DNA from: Stieleria bergensis
Lineage (GTDB): Bacteria; Planctomycetota; Planctomycetia; Pirellulales; Pirellulaceae
Length of the DNA stretch: 44,696 bases
Assembly (NCBI GenBank): GCA_007745635.1
Contig: CP036272.1
Coordinates: forward strand, 3,275,925 to 3,320,620
Direction of reading: 5' to 3'
The first letter of the stretch is position 1, and each line of letters begins with the position of its first letter. This document shows positions 15,753 through 24,685 of the stretch, piece after piece. The translations under genes and the position numbers were made by a program. The notes under the pieces are model-generated. The model saw only the letters and a list, made by a program, of their open reading frames with translations, was not told the origin of the DNA and ran no database searches.

Positions 15753-18110
15753 CTAAACGGGGATGGTGAGGGTAAACTCCGCCCCCTTTTCTGGGCCGTC
15801 GCTAGCCGCCGTTAATCGCCCCCCCAATTCCTCCGCCGCATTGGCGCTGCTATGGAGGCCAAATCCGTGACCATGAGATTTGCTGGTATAGCCACTGCGA
15901 AAGACTTTGGTTAATGCATCGGGTGCAATTCCGACTCCGTTATCACTGACCGAGAAGCAGATTGCATGGGGCTGACGCCAGCAGCGGATTGTGATCTTGC
16001 CTGTTCCCGCCTCGCGGTCACTGATGGCGTCGCGGGCGTTACGAAGCAGATTGATCAAGATTTGCAAGATGCGATGCCGGTCGCTTTCGAATTCGATCTG
16101 CAGGCTGTCAACTTCAATCTGGACATGAACACCATCGTCGTGACGGCGGAGGCCACATCCGTTGATGGCTTGTTGGATGATGTCCTTGGCCTCTAGTTTC
16201 TGGACCACGCAGGTGTCGCCAGCAAGTGATTGCTGGAACTTGACGATGGCGATGATGTGTTCAACATTGGAGACCAGGGATTCAAGTTCCGTTTGGACGA
16301 CGCCCTGTTCATCCTGCATCGCGTTGGTGACAGCCGATAGAAACTCTGGCAACCGCTTTCCGCGTGGGTCTTGGCTAACAAATTGGTCGAAACTCTGTTC
16401 ATGCTGTGATACCAAATCGCAGACTCGTTGCAAGCTGTTGAGTGCTGAGTTTCTGGTCTGTCGGGTGAGCAACGCGACGCTGGTGTTGACGCTATTGAGC
16501 ACATTGCCGACATTGTGCAAGACCCCCGTAGCAACTTCTGCCATGCCTGCATTGCGTGACAGACTGACCATTTCTTCTTGCAAGGCCGCGTTTTGCGATT
16601 GGACGGCAACGCGGTCGGTAATGTCCAGCAGAACGCTGTCCAGCAGAGCGCAGTGATTGGTTGTTTGGCTGCGGATGCACTGGCCGCGTTCCCAGATCCA
16701 CAGGGGTTTGCATTGGTCTGGCGTAGCGCTGTGACATCCAATTCGGTATTCCAGTTCGAAAACTTGGCCTTCGCTGGTGATCTCACGCAATTGTTCGGTC
16801 ACGCGTTCGCGGTCTTCAGCGGCGATCAGTTCCAGATAACTACTGGTGGTGCCCAGCTTGCGGACTGCCGGATCGACCCTCATCAGATCACCCAGGGTGT
16901 CGCTGGCGTAACTGATCCGCTGCTCTCCGATCCCCTGGCGGCGGACATAAGCACCGGGGACATTGTTCATCAGCGATCGCATGCGTTGTTCGGCGGATCG
17001 CAACGAGGTTTCGGCGGTCTTTAGTTTGGTGATGTCGCGTTGAATCGCTATGAAGCGATTGATGTTGCCTTTCTCATCGGGGATGGGGCGAATCTCGGCG
17101 GAGGCCCAATAGCCGCGGCCGTGGACGTCGGCCGAAAGAAGGTCGCCGGTGAAGCCTTGCTGCAGTTCTCCGGCAAGCATCAGTCGTTTTGCGGCGAATC
17201 GGTCGGTCCCTGAGCACAGCAGCAAGTCAACCAGGCACTTGCCCATCGCGTTCTCCTCCGAGCGTCCAGTGATCCGAGTGAAGCTTTCATTGATCCACTG
17301 GATGTTGAGTTGGCAGTCCGTGATGGCAACGGCATTGTCGGTGTAGCGGGCAACGACGGCCAACATCTCGGATTCGATGGTTTTCTTGGAGAGTTGTTGG
17401 TTGGTGATCTCCAGGGCGTGCGTCCTAATGGCGACTTGATGGTCCAGGGTTTGTTTGGCCTCGGTGAGTTCAAATTGCCGATTGCATAACTCACGAATTT
17501 CGCGATAGTTGCGTGCGCAGGATGGGCCTAGGAAGGCGACTTCAAAACACACCCAGACGGAGTGTTCCAGCCAACGGTACTCCGATGCGGTGCTGACGCC
17601 AAAGACGGACAGCGGATAGTAGATGCCGCGGATGTAGTGATCCAAGGCAATGACAACGGTGGCCGTGACCAGAATTCTCCAGTCCCGGTAGATGCTGAGA
17701 ATCGCGATCGACACAAAGATATGGAAGTGAGCCTCAATCCGTCCGCCGCTGACATGAATGATCAACGCCCCCCACAGCATTTGCATCGCGGCGACGATGT
17801 GGCGCGTGTTGGGTGAATAGGGACGATAGCGCATCGCCAGAATCGCACTGCCGCTGATCGCGAATCCGATCAACGCGGTGGCCCAAACATGTGCATGGAC
17901 AGCGGACTGCTGGCCAAGGTAGGTGTGCGGTGTGAAAAAGAGGGCCGCTGCCATCGCAGCCAGCCACTGCAGCACCATCAGGGCGATCATCAGTCGATTA
18001 ATACGACGGAGGTCCTGTTCATAGGTTGCCTCAAAATACTCCTGTGCGTTGGAGTACTGTTCGCTACTCGGCAAGTGGTTCAATACATTTGGCATCCGTA
18101 GACTGGCCAT
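15753..18110 (-). CDS. Membrane PAS-domain sensor histidine kinase
   Basis: A 785-residue kinase. Residues about 38-198 form a membrane domain of five to six helices carrying a conserved polar set, H119-x-SGGRIEAHFH130 and YRDWR, with H158 in a later helix. A coiled coil follows (205-250), then two PAS domains (about 250-362 and 375-500). The phospho-acceptor H532 is in GVLHNVGNVLNSV. The ATPase domain has the N-box LINLLRNARDA (N691), DNGVGI at 723-728 and GHGFGL at 747-752. All catalytic motifs are intact. The first ATG is used; an in-frame ATG at 18095 is possible. The start overlaps the end of the thioredoxin-like gene by 31 bases, suggesting coupling. The downstream receiver lacks its aspartate, so the phosphate target is unclear. 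Confidence 0.92.
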   Translation of the reverse strand: MASLRMPNVLNHLPSSEQYSNAQEYFEATYEQDLRRINRLMIALMVLQWLAAMAAALFFTPHTYLGQQSAVHAHVWATALIGFAISGSAILAMRYRPYSPNTRHIVAAMQMLWGALIIHVSGGRIEAHFHIFVSIAILSIYRDWRILVTATVVIALDHYIRGIYYPLSVFGVSTASEYRWLEHSVWVCFEVAFLGPSCARNYREIRELCNRQFELTEAKQTLDHQVAIRTHALEITNQQLSKKTIESEMLAVVARYTDNAVAITDCQLNIQWINESFTRITGRSEENAMGKCLVDLLLCSGTDRFAAKRLMLAGELQQGFTGDLLSADVHGRGYWASAEIRPIPDEKGNINRFIAIQRDITKLKTAETSLRSAEQRMRSLMNNVPGAYVRRQGIGEQRISYASDTLGDLMRVDPAVRKLGTTSSYLELIAAEDRERVTEQLREITSEGQVFELEYRIGCHSATPDQCKPLWIWERGQCIRSQTTNHCALLDSVLLDITDRVAVQSQNAALQEEMVSLSRNAGMAEVATGVLHNVGNVLNSVNTSVALLTRQTRNSALNSLQRVCDLVSQHEQSFDQFVSQDPRGKRLPEFLSAVTNAMQDEQGVVQTELESLVSNVEHIIAIVKFQQSLAGDTCVVQKLEAKDIIQQAINGCGLRRHDDGVHVQIEVDSLQIEFESDRHRILQILINLLRNARDAISDREAGTGKITIRCWRQPHAICFSVSDNGVGIAPDALTKVFRSGYTSKSHGHGFGLHSSANAAEELGGRLTAASDGPEKGAEFTLTIPV

Positions 18111-18703
18111 CGTGTTTGATCGATTGAATGACCTTCAAGGGTCTTCGTTAAGGCAGCAAGTGGTCGGCAGCGACCTTCGTGCCCGCGACTCGCCGTAATG
18201 CCGCCGCTAAAGGGTAACCTGCCAGCGCCATCATAGAGCAGACAATGGCCGGAGACCTGCACGTTGAATTGACGGGCAAGTTGGCTATCCTGGTCGTCGA
18301 CCAGCGAGCGTCGGGTTAGCGTGGCCAGTCGCCGGGTGTTGTCCGTTTCCAGCCACGTGGCGTCACCGTGCAAGGGACGGAAGATGACGGGGATGATCTC
18401 CAGTCGCAGATCGGATCGGCGACTGACGAGATCCAGGTTGTGAATCGTAGCCCGCGTACAAGGGCACTTGGGATGCACGAAGACAAGAAGTTGCCAAGTC
18501 GGCTCCGATGAGTGAACTCCCTCAGCGCCGCCAGTTGGAGCGGCAGATGAATTCGACAGTGACGCCAGCACCGCGGAAGTTAAGTTCTCCGGAACTTGGC
18601 CAACAGGGCCGGGTTGGGTTTGGTAGTGCGTCAGTCGTCCGAGGCCAAGCAAGAGCACAGCCCCCAAAAACAACGACGTTAGCATCACAAGGATTCTGGC
18701 CAT
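18080..18703 (-). CDS. Membrane-anchored thioredoxin-fold protein (RedB-like)
   Basis: A 207-residue protein with an N-terminal membrane anchor or signal (residues 1-22, MARILVMLTSLFLGAVLLLG), a variable spacer, and a thioredoxin-like domain from about 70. That domain contains VFVHPKCPCTRATI, with a C80-P-C82 pair, and later GHCLLYDGAGRLPFSGGITASRGHEG. This pattern resembles proteins I recall being annotated RedB in planctomycetes; the redox function is inferred, not shown. I reject the upstream in-frame ATG at 18805 because it lies inside a strong terminator hairpin. The ATG at 18703 directly precedes the anchor. The gene overlaps the start of the histidine kinase, so it may be the kinase's periplasmic redox input. 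Confidence 0.78.
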   Translation of the reverse strand: MARILVMLTSLFLGAVLLLGLGRLTHYQTQPGPVGQVPENLTSAVLASLSNSSAAPTGGAEGVHSSEPTWQLLVFVHPKCPCTRATIHNLDLVSRRSDLRLEIIPVIFRPLHGDATWLETDNTRRLATLTRRSLVDDQDSQLARQFNVQVSGHCLLYDGAGRLPFSGGITASRGHEGRCRPLAALTKTLEGHSIDQTRWPVYGCQMY

Positions 18704-18788
18704 AGGCTGGTGGCGGACGTTTTGTTTTTGCGGGACAGACACCATCGAGCAACTCGAACAGATTACCGTAGCCCACCGTTTGCCAATA

Positions 18789-18818
18789 GAAAACGGCAGC
18801 ACCATGAGGCGCTGCCGT
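18789..18818 (-). terminator. Intrinsic terminator of the Gfo/Idh/MocA gene
   Basis: On the minus strand ACGGCAGC pairs with GCTGCCGT (18811-18818 with 18793-18800), an eight-base stem with a ten-base loop, followed by TTTTC. It lies 56 bases after the stop of the oxidoreductase gene and insulates it from the signalling operon downstream. Confidence 0.75.
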
Positions 18819-18873
18819 GATTGATTGGCGTGGCTGGGATGGATCGACTCAATGGCCGATTTCCCTCAGTCGA

Positions 18874-20244
18874 TTAGGCGTTGGAAAAGTCGCGAGACTT
18901 GCGGCTCAGCAACTTGTTGGCTTCGTCGTCGCCCACAAACTGCTCCGCTTTGGGGTCCCAGCTCAATTCACGACCGGTCATCAAGGCGATGTTGCACAGG
19001 TGACAGGAGGTCATGGTGCGGTGATGTGACCAAATGTCTGAAATTGGTTTGCCGCGATCCTTGACGCAATCAAAGAAGTTCGCCATGTGACTGCCGGGCT
19101 TTTTACCTTTGCAGATTTTGACGATGTATTCGTCCAGCTCTTTGCGGTCCTCGGCTGTCAGTGCTTTGACTGGAGCGCCTTCAATTTTCCCGCGATTGAC
19201 AAAGATGCGACCTTTTTCGCCTTCAAACAAGATGCCATTGCCAAAGTCGACGTTGTCGCCTTCACGTTTATAGTGATGGTTGACGTTGACCAAGCGTCCA
19301 CTGTCGTAACGAAGGTCGATGCTGAACGAGGTTGCGGTGTTGTAGCCGTTTTCGATCTCGGATTCACCATTCAAAAACGAAACCCAGTCCATGTCTTCTG
19401 GCACGACAGAAGTGAATTTGCCTTCACCTTTGATCTTGGTCGGACCGGTTTCGCCAGGAGCAATGGCCCACTGAGCGATGTCGATGTGGTGTGCTCCCCA
19501 GTCGGTCATCTTGCCGCCGGAGTATTCAAAGTACCAGCGGAACATGCGCCGTCGTTCTTCGCAGTAGTCTGCTTCCGGAGCAGGACCGACCCACATGTTC
19601 CAGTCCAAGTCTTCGGGCGCTTCGGTGCTCTTAAAGGGGCCACCGTTTGGCGCGCCACCGATGGCGACATAGGCATTCACGTTCTTGCCCAGGCGGCCGG
19701 TGTGGACCATGGCGATCGCGGTCAGGAACTTATCTGCACTGCTGCGCTGTTGTGTACCCACTTGAAAGACACGGCCGGTCTCTTCAACGACCTTGCGAAT
19801 CTGTTTGCCTTCGTCAATTGTCAATGTCAGGGGCTTTTCGCAATAGACATCAGCACCCGCACGCAAACAAGCAATCGCGATGGGCACGTGCCAGTGGTCA
19901 GGCGTGCCGATGGTGACCACGTCTGGCTTCTCTTTCTCCAGCATCTCGCGATAGTCACGATACTTGTTTAGCTTGCCACCAAACGCTTTGTTGAATTCTT
20001 CGGTGTGCACGTCATCAACATCGACGACGGCGATCATGTCGGCATGGCGAGCAGCGTCACGCGCGATGCTGCCACCACGGTTGTAACGTCCGCGTGATCC
20101 GCCCACGCCGATTGCTGCGAGACGTAACCGTTTGCTATCGCTTTCTTGAGCATTCGCTGGCGCCGACGTGGTGCTGGCGGCGACGGATAACGCAGCGGAA
20201 CCGGCTGCGGCGGTTTTCATGAAATCACGACGATTGTTACTCAT
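18874..20244 (-). CDS. Tat-exported Gfo/Idh/MocA-family oxidoreductase
   Basis: A 456-residue protein. The N-terminus has a twin-arginine signal (NNRRDFMKTAAAGSAALSVA, about 3-22) with an Ala-rich end near 30, so it should be exported folded with its NAD(P) bound. The Rossmann domain begins at about 40 with AAIGVGGSRGRYNRGG. The family EKP motif is in VYCEKPLTLT near 150. The C-terminal alpha/beta domain includes the segment GAHHIDIAQWA. This family acts on sugars and cyclitols. The start at 20244 is set by the Tat signal and GGTGA upstream; the open frame extends further but without homology. The substrate is unknown. A terminator follows at 18789-18818. Confidence 0.93.
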   Translation of the reverse strand: MSNNRRDFMKTAAAGSAALSVAASTTSAPANAQESDSKRLRLAAIGVGGSRGRYNRGGSIARDAARHADMIAVVDVDDVHTEEFNKAFGGKLNKYRDYREMLEKEKPDVVTIGTPDHWHVPIAIACLRAGADVYCEKPLTLTIDEGKQIRKVVEETGRVFQVGTQQRSSADKFLTAIAMVHTGRLGKNVNAYVAIGGAPNGGPFKSTEAPEDLDWNMWVGPAPEADYCEERRRMFRWYFEYSGGKMTDWGAHHIDIAQWAIAPGETGPTKIKGEGKFTSVVPEDMDWVSFLNGESEIENGYNTATSFSIDLRYDSGRLVNVNHHYKREGDNVDFGNGILFEGEKGRIFVNRGKIEGAPVKALTAEDRKELDEYIVKICKGKKPGSHMANFFDCVKDRGKPISDIWSHHRTMTSCHLCNIALMTGRELSWDPKAEQFVGDDEANKLLSRKSRDFSNA

Positions 20245-20368
20245 CGAAGTCACCGTAAAAAGAGTGGGGAGGGAAATGCAGGCGGGGTTTTGCCTAGGGA
20301 CAAACAGTATAGCAGAAATGCGGTAATTGCATTGAAAGCACTTTAAAAAAACACAGCGGATTGGCGAC

Positions 20369-21241
20369 TCAGGCCAGCGGCTGGTCCGGTTCGCAGGCCA
20401 ACGAGTCGTGGTACTGCACAATGGTCTGGAATGGCTCGGCCTGAGTGGCCGGGCCCACCGTTTCAATCAATCGGCAGGTGGCAAATCGTTCGCTTGCACG
20501 CAAATATTTGGATTCCCACTCTTGGTGCCGATCTTGGTCAGACTCCTTCAGAAACGGGTAGCGAGAAGGTGGCTGATCGCATCCGCAGCGCCAGGGTTTG
20601 GGCGTCAGTCGGGCGCGAAAGCAGGATTGGCGACGGGTCAAGCTGCGATAAAGCGGGTCAGAGCACAGTTCTTCCAGCACGGTCATGGCCGCTGGCGAAT
20701 CGGGATCAAACTCGCGATGACACAGTAACACTCTTAGCCCACTGTGCGTGCGGTACAGTCGACCTGACGCTTTTGGATGATGGGCGAACCAATCGCGGAC
20801 CCTGTCAAGCGTTTGCTCTTCGACTTGAGCGATTCGCTTAGCTCGATGACCGGCGGAAAACATCATCTTCAGATGGTCCAGAAAGCCGTCCGCGGCGACC
20901 GCTGGAAAATCAATGTCGACAAACATGGTCGATGGACAGTTGAGCACCAATGCGCCGTATCGATTGCGACTGATCACTGCGACTTCATTCCCCTCGGCGA
21001 AGACGCGTTCAACCGCAGGCTCGCGTAGCGGCGTGACAGCGTATTCATCGTACTGCGAACGCTCGGAGACGTCGCTTTGGTCGCTACGCCGCTTGGCCGC
21101 TTGTGTGGCTCGCTGTTGCGCCCTTTGCTGCGCCTCGTCTTTGGACAGATCAGACCATCCGTAGGCCTTGACCGTGACGCGTTCGCCAGTGGCTGAGTCT
21201 GAGTGAGCTGTCGCAAGCGCCCAGAATTTTGGGAAATGCAT
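20369..21241 (-). CDS. Conserved protein of unknown function
   Basis: A soluble protein of about 290 residues. It begins MHFPKFWALA with a following basic, Gln/Ala-rich helix (about 35-55). A central domain contains SRNRYGALVLNCPSTMFVDIDFP, and a later part has the Cys/Arg-rich stretch CFRARLTPKPWRCGC. I recognise the pattern (RNRYGALVLN, MFVDxD, YRTxxGLR, FRARLTPKPWRCG) from uncharacterised proteins in several phyla, but know no function. MFVDIDFP together with YRTHSGLRVLL recalls primase/polymerase-like folds only loosely, so I do not claim that. I chose the ATG at 21241 because conserved sequence starts there; an upstream ATG at 21313 would add 24 residues. Confidence 0.78.
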   Translation of the reverse strand: MHFPKFWALATAHSDSATGERVTVKAYGWSDLSKDEAQQRAQQRATQAAKRRSDQSDVSERSQYDEYAVTPLREPAVERVFAEGNEVAVISRNRYGALVLNCPSTMFVDIDFPAVAADGFLDHLKMMFSAGHRAKRIAQVEEQTLDRVRDWFAHHPKASGRLYRTHSGLRVLLCHREFDPDSPAAMTVLEELCSDPLYRSLTRRQSCFRARLTPKPWRCGCDQPPSRYPFLKESDQDRHQEWESKYLRASERFATCRLIETVGPATQAEPFQTIVQYHDSLACEPDQPLA

Positions 21242-21461
21242 TCGAGCACCGAGGGAAAGTAGGTGTTGACCGTGAATCAGAAGATTGTACAGGTTGTCGC
21301 GTGTGGCAATCAAACACGGTAGAGTGTGACGGCGTAAACTAGAGCGTTTTCAATCGCTTGGCTGGGAAAACGGCGTGCTGGTTCGGATCCGGAGCCCATT
21401 GCCAGGTCGACACCGACGCGATGTTCCGCCGAGACACCATGATTACAGTGAGAGTAAAAAC

Positions 21462-22898
21462 GTGCGTCCAATTTTGTGCAGCGTCTTGGTGTTATTGGGA
21501 TGGCAGACCGCGTTCGGCCAGGCTGTTGCACAACAACCGCCACGCCAGCGACCCAATATTCTGTTTATCTCGCTTGATGATTTGAACGATTGGGTGGGGG
21601 TGATGGGCGGACATCCTCAAGCCAAGACGCCTCACTTGGATCGCTTGGCCAACAGTGGTGTGCTGTTTACCAACGCTCATTGTGCGGCCCCGGCGTGCAA
21701 CCCTTCACGCACTGCGATCCTGTCGGGCATCGCACCGAACCGGTCTGGGCTTTATCAAAATACCCAGTCGATGCGGAAGGTCTTGCCGGATGCCGTGCTG
21801 CTGCCCCGCTACTTTTCGAATCACGGGTATTGGTCCGCCGGCAGCGGCAAGATCCTGCACTATGTGATTGATGCGGCTTCTTGGGATGACTATTTTCCCA
21901 ACAAGCAAAAGGAAAATCCCTTTCCACGCACGCTGTATCCCAAGACCCGTCCGCTCAGTTTGCCACGCGGTGGCAAGTGGCAGTATGTGGAAACGGATTG
22001 GGGGCCTTTGGAGGCGACGGATCAAGAGTTTGGCGGTGACTACCTCGTTTCTCAATGGGTCAGTGATCAGTTGAGCAGGAAGCACGATCAACCATTCTTT
22101 TTGGCCTGCGGCATCTATCGTCCGCATGAGCCCTGGTTTGTCCCCAAGAAGTACTTTGATGACTTTCCATTAGAGGAAATCCAATTGCCGCCGGGTTACC
22201 TTGAAGACGATTTGAACGACTTGCCACCCGCTGGCAAGCGTCGTGGACCCAATCGATACTTTCCCCACATCCGCTCGTTGGGAAAGTGGAAAGAGGGCAT
22301 TCAAGGTTATCTCGCCTCGATCGCATTTGCCGACGCCATGCTTGGTCGAGTCCTGGACGCCTTGGAACGCGGGCCCAATGCGGACAATACCGTCGTGGTG
22401 TTGTGGAGTGACCATGGTTGGCATCTGGGGGAAAAGCAGCACTGGCAGAAATTCACCGGCTGGCGCGTCTGCACCCGCGTGCCTTTGATCATGCGGGTTC
22501 CCAAAGGCACCACGGGATTGCAAGACGGCACTCGCGCAGGAGCAACCTGCGACCAGCCCGTGAATCTGCTGAGTCTATATCCGACGTTGGTCGAGCTGGC
22601 CGGCTTGCCGGCTAAGGCTGACAACGATGGCCCCAGCTTGGTGCCGTTGCTGAAAGATCCCCAGACTGCTTGGCCCCATGCCTCGGTCACTTTTCTGGGC
22701 GAGCCCGGATCGTTTGGACTGAGCACGAAGGATTTGCGACTGATCCAATATGCCAACGGAGATGCAGAACTCTATGACATCAAGCAAGATCCTCACGAGT
22801 GGCGGAATCTGGCCGGTAGGCCCGAATGTCAGGCCGATCTGCAGCGTTTGCGAGCGATGTCTCCAACCGAGTTTGTCGAGTTGATTCGGGAAAAATAG
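21462..22898 (+). CDS. Secreted sulfatase, iduronate-2-sulfatase-like
   Basis: A 478-residue sulfatase with a Sec signal peptide (VRPILCSVLVLLGWQTAFGQ, about 1-21). The metal ligands D39-D40 are in FISLDDLNDW. The formylglycine motif C79-N-P-S-R is in PACNPSRTAILSG and matches CxPxR, so C79 should be oxidised by a formylglycine-generating enzyme. Further active-site signatures are GSGKILH, CGIYRPHEPW and WSDHGWHLGEKQHW. The motif order resembles iduronate-2-sulfatases, which in planctomycetes act on sulfated algal polysaccharides. I chose a GTG start at 21462 with GTGAGAG upstream, since the sequence before it has no signal. No sulfatase-maturation gene is in the window. Confidence 0.92.
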   Translation: MRPILCSVLVLLGWQTAFGQAVAQQPPRQRPNILFISLDDLNDWVGVMGGHPQAKTPHLDRLANSGVLFTNAHCAAPACNPSRTAILSGIAPNRSGLYQNTQSMRKVLPDAVLLPRYFSNHGYWSAGSGKILHYVIDAASWDDYFPNKQKENPFPRTLYPKTRPLSLPRGGKWQYVETDWGPLEATDQEFGGDYLVSQWVSDQLSRKHDQPFFLACGIYRPHEPWFVPKKYFDDFPLEEIQLPPGYLEDDLNDLPPAGKRRGPNRYFPHIRSLGKWKEGIQGYLASIAFADAMLGRVLDALERGPNADNTVVVLWSDHGWHLGEKQHWQKFTGWRVCTRVPLIMRVPKGTTGLQDGTRAGATCDQPVNLLSLYPTLVELAGLPAKADNDGPSLVPLLKDPQTAWPHASVTFLGEPGSFGLSTKDLRLIQYANGDAELYDIKQDPHEWRNLAGRPECQADLQRLRAMSPTEFVELIREK

Positions 22899-23661
22899 TG
22901 CAAGCGGTCGGAGTGGCGGCTGTGCGAGCCAGGCACTGACCGTAGGCTGCAAAGCTCATCAGTTGGTCGATCGCTCTCGCGGTGTCGTAGACCACTGGCA
23001 CACTCCCATGCCCGTCGTGACCAACGACATGAGTCTGTTCGCTGGTCACGGTGCCTGACGCAGTGCTCGCACTTGCGCAGTTCCCTACCAAATTTCTCCA
23101 ATCCGGACCGAATGCCCGAACGCCGCAGGTGTTCCACAGCGCACCTTTGGTTTAGCTGTTTGTCCCCGGGCAGGAAGATAATCGCCTGGTGTCGGTCCGG
23201 TCATTCGGCGTCGGTTGGTCCTGTCACGGAACAGGGAGAACACAGAGTTTCCTCCGTGATTTCTGCTCCTCTGTGTGTGTTAATTTTTCGACTTTAGAAT
23301 TTTGAGACGGCGTGACGAACGTTGATTGATCAATCGTTCCATTGGCAGTATGCCAGCACACGCTATTCGTCGAAGCGAGTTCTTAATGATTGCGTCTCCT
23401 GTCAGTTGTGGTGAAATCGGGAATGAACCACGAAGGACTTGAAGAGCGCGAGGGTGGGAGTTGTGAACGACTGAGCCCATTTGAACGCGTTGCCATTCGG
23501 CCTCAATTGGCCGGCTTTGACTATTTTCTTGTTTTTCTTGCGGCCTTGGCTGTTCGTTGCCGCGATGCTATTATCGTTAATCGGCGATTGGCGATGAAGG
23601 CGATTGTTTAGTACCGACGACGTTGTGGCGTTGCTGATCGTTGACTGAATTGAGGAGTGAC
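22899..23661. other. Long intergenic region with repeat-like remnants
   Basis: 763 bases with no supported gene. At 23240-23276, ACACAGAG pairs with CTCTGTGT around a 21-base spacer and is followed by TTAATTTTT, which could act as a weak terminator. At 23425-23455 the string ACCACGAAGGACTTGAAGAG resembles the dispersed CACGAAGGACACGAAG-type repeats I recall from other genomes. The right end holds the likely ars promoter. Confidence 0.5.
23546..23589 (+). promoter_or_regulatory. Predicted ars promoter and operator
   Basis: TTGGCT (23546-23551) and TATTAT (23569-23574) are separated by 17 bases, a good sigma-70-type spacing. Just downstream is the small perfect dyad AATCG-G-CGATT (23579-23589), at a position where an ArsR repressor could bind. 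ArsR starts 88 bases after the -10. This is a prediction from spacing and symmetry only. Confidence 0.35.
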
Positions 23662-23991
23662 ATGACTAAAGCGGTTTCTAAGCGGCCTTCGAAGGCCCTG
23701 ATTCATCAAGACAATGATCAACTCGCTGGAATGGCCTGGGGCATCGCACACCCTGTACGTGTGCAGATTTTGCAAATTCTTTGCACGGGCGATTGCTGTG
23801 GATGCGGGCAGATTGTGGATTGCTTGCCGTTGGCTCAGTCGACGGTCTCGCAGCATTTGAAAATTCTTTGTAAAAGCGGTTTGGTGAAAGCTGAACAACA
23901 GGGGAACCGGACGATCTATTCAGTCGATCGCGATCAACTTGAACGCCTGAAGACGTTGGTGCAAACATTCGACCAAGTTTGTGTCTGTTAG
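23662..23991 (+). CDS. arsR: ArsR/SmtB-family metalloregulator
   Basis: A 109-residue winged-helix repressor, expected to leave DNA when it binds As(III) or Sb(III). The start at 23662 has an ideal GAGGAG four bases upstream. The helix-turn-helix runs through LPLAQSTVSQHLKILCKSGLV, and the wing is EQQGNRTIYSV. A cysteine cluster, CTGDCCGCGQIVD, stands just before the recognition helix. The protein ends in VCVC, so several cysteine thiols are available for metal. It is the first gene of an arsenic cluster and probably controls arsD and arsA as well as itself. Confidence 0.92.
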   Translation: MTKAVSKRPSKALIHQDNDQLAGMAWGIAHPVRVQILQILCTGDCCGCGQIVDCLPLAQSTVSQHLKILCKSGLVKAEQQGNRTIYSVDRDQLERLKTLVQTFDQVCVC

Positions 23992-24070
23992 GACGCGAAC
24001 CATTGTCAACCAAAAACAGTGACGCGACCGGATGGACGTGTCTAGGATTGTTAATCACGGAGAAAAAAAG

Positions 24071-24466
24071 ATGAGTGAAATCAGTATTTATGACCGCCCC
24101 ATGTGTTGCTCCACCGGTGTGTGTGGTCCAAGTGTTGACCCGGTTTTGCCGCGTTTTGCGGGTGATCTACAGTGGTTACAAGATCAGGGGCATCACGTGA
24201 ACCGGTTCAATCTCTCGCACACGCCGGCCGCGTTTGCAGCCAATGATGTGGTGACACAGTTGATCGAAAAAGAGGGCACCGAGGTCCTGCCGATCGTGAT
24301 GATTGATGGCAACATCGTTAGCAAGGCCGACTATCCCAGTCGGGACGAACTGGTCAAGTTGATCGACGCGGTCGCACCTGCGTCGGGCGGCGATCAGCCT
24401 GCCACACGCCCTGCCCTGCCAGTTTCTGGTGGTGGATGCTGCGGTGGTCAGTCCGGTTGCTGCTAA
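24071..24466 (+). CDS. arsD: Arsenic metallochaperone ArsD
   Basis: A 131-residue cytosolic protein that hands As(III) to the ArsA ATPase and can act as a weak repressor. The N-terminus MSEISIYDRPMCCSTGVCG has the three essential cysteines C12, C13 and C18. The thioredoxin-like core includes QWLQDQGHHVNRFNLSHTP and EVLPIVMIDG. The C-terminus has two vicinal cysteine pairs in GGGCCGGQSGCC, as in the R773 plasmid protein. GGAG lies eight bases before the ATG. It is 79 bases downstream of arsR and 219 bases upstream of arsA. Confidence 0.96.
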   Translation: MSEISIYDRPMCCSTGVCGPSVDPVLPRFAGDLQWLQDQGHHVNRFNLSHTPAAFAANDVVTQLIEKEGTEVLPIVMIDGNIVSKADYPSRDELVKLIDAVAPASGGDQPATRPALPVSGGGCCGGQSGCC

Positions 24467-24685
24467 GAGGCAGTGCACATGGATTCGCTTGGCGTGGAGT
24501 GTCCGCCCAGGCGACGAAGTCGGTTCGTTGATCCAGTTCAGTGGGCAACGGACTCGGTTTGGGGCAAGGATTGGAAACGCGTTTGCGTCGGTGTTTTGCT
24601 ACGGATGGTGAGTGGAGGTCGGTCTCGGTTTCAAAGTGGGTGTCGGGACGCATGAAGAGTGAAAGAACGAAACGAGGGCAGAGAA

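Noticed and set aside
19087..19971. 294-codon plus-strand frame
   Set aside because: Antisense to the well-supported Gfo/Idh/MocA gene and without homology.
24467..24685. A gene between arsD and arsA
   Set aside because: The short frames there lack any ars-family motif; arsA has its own ribosome site.
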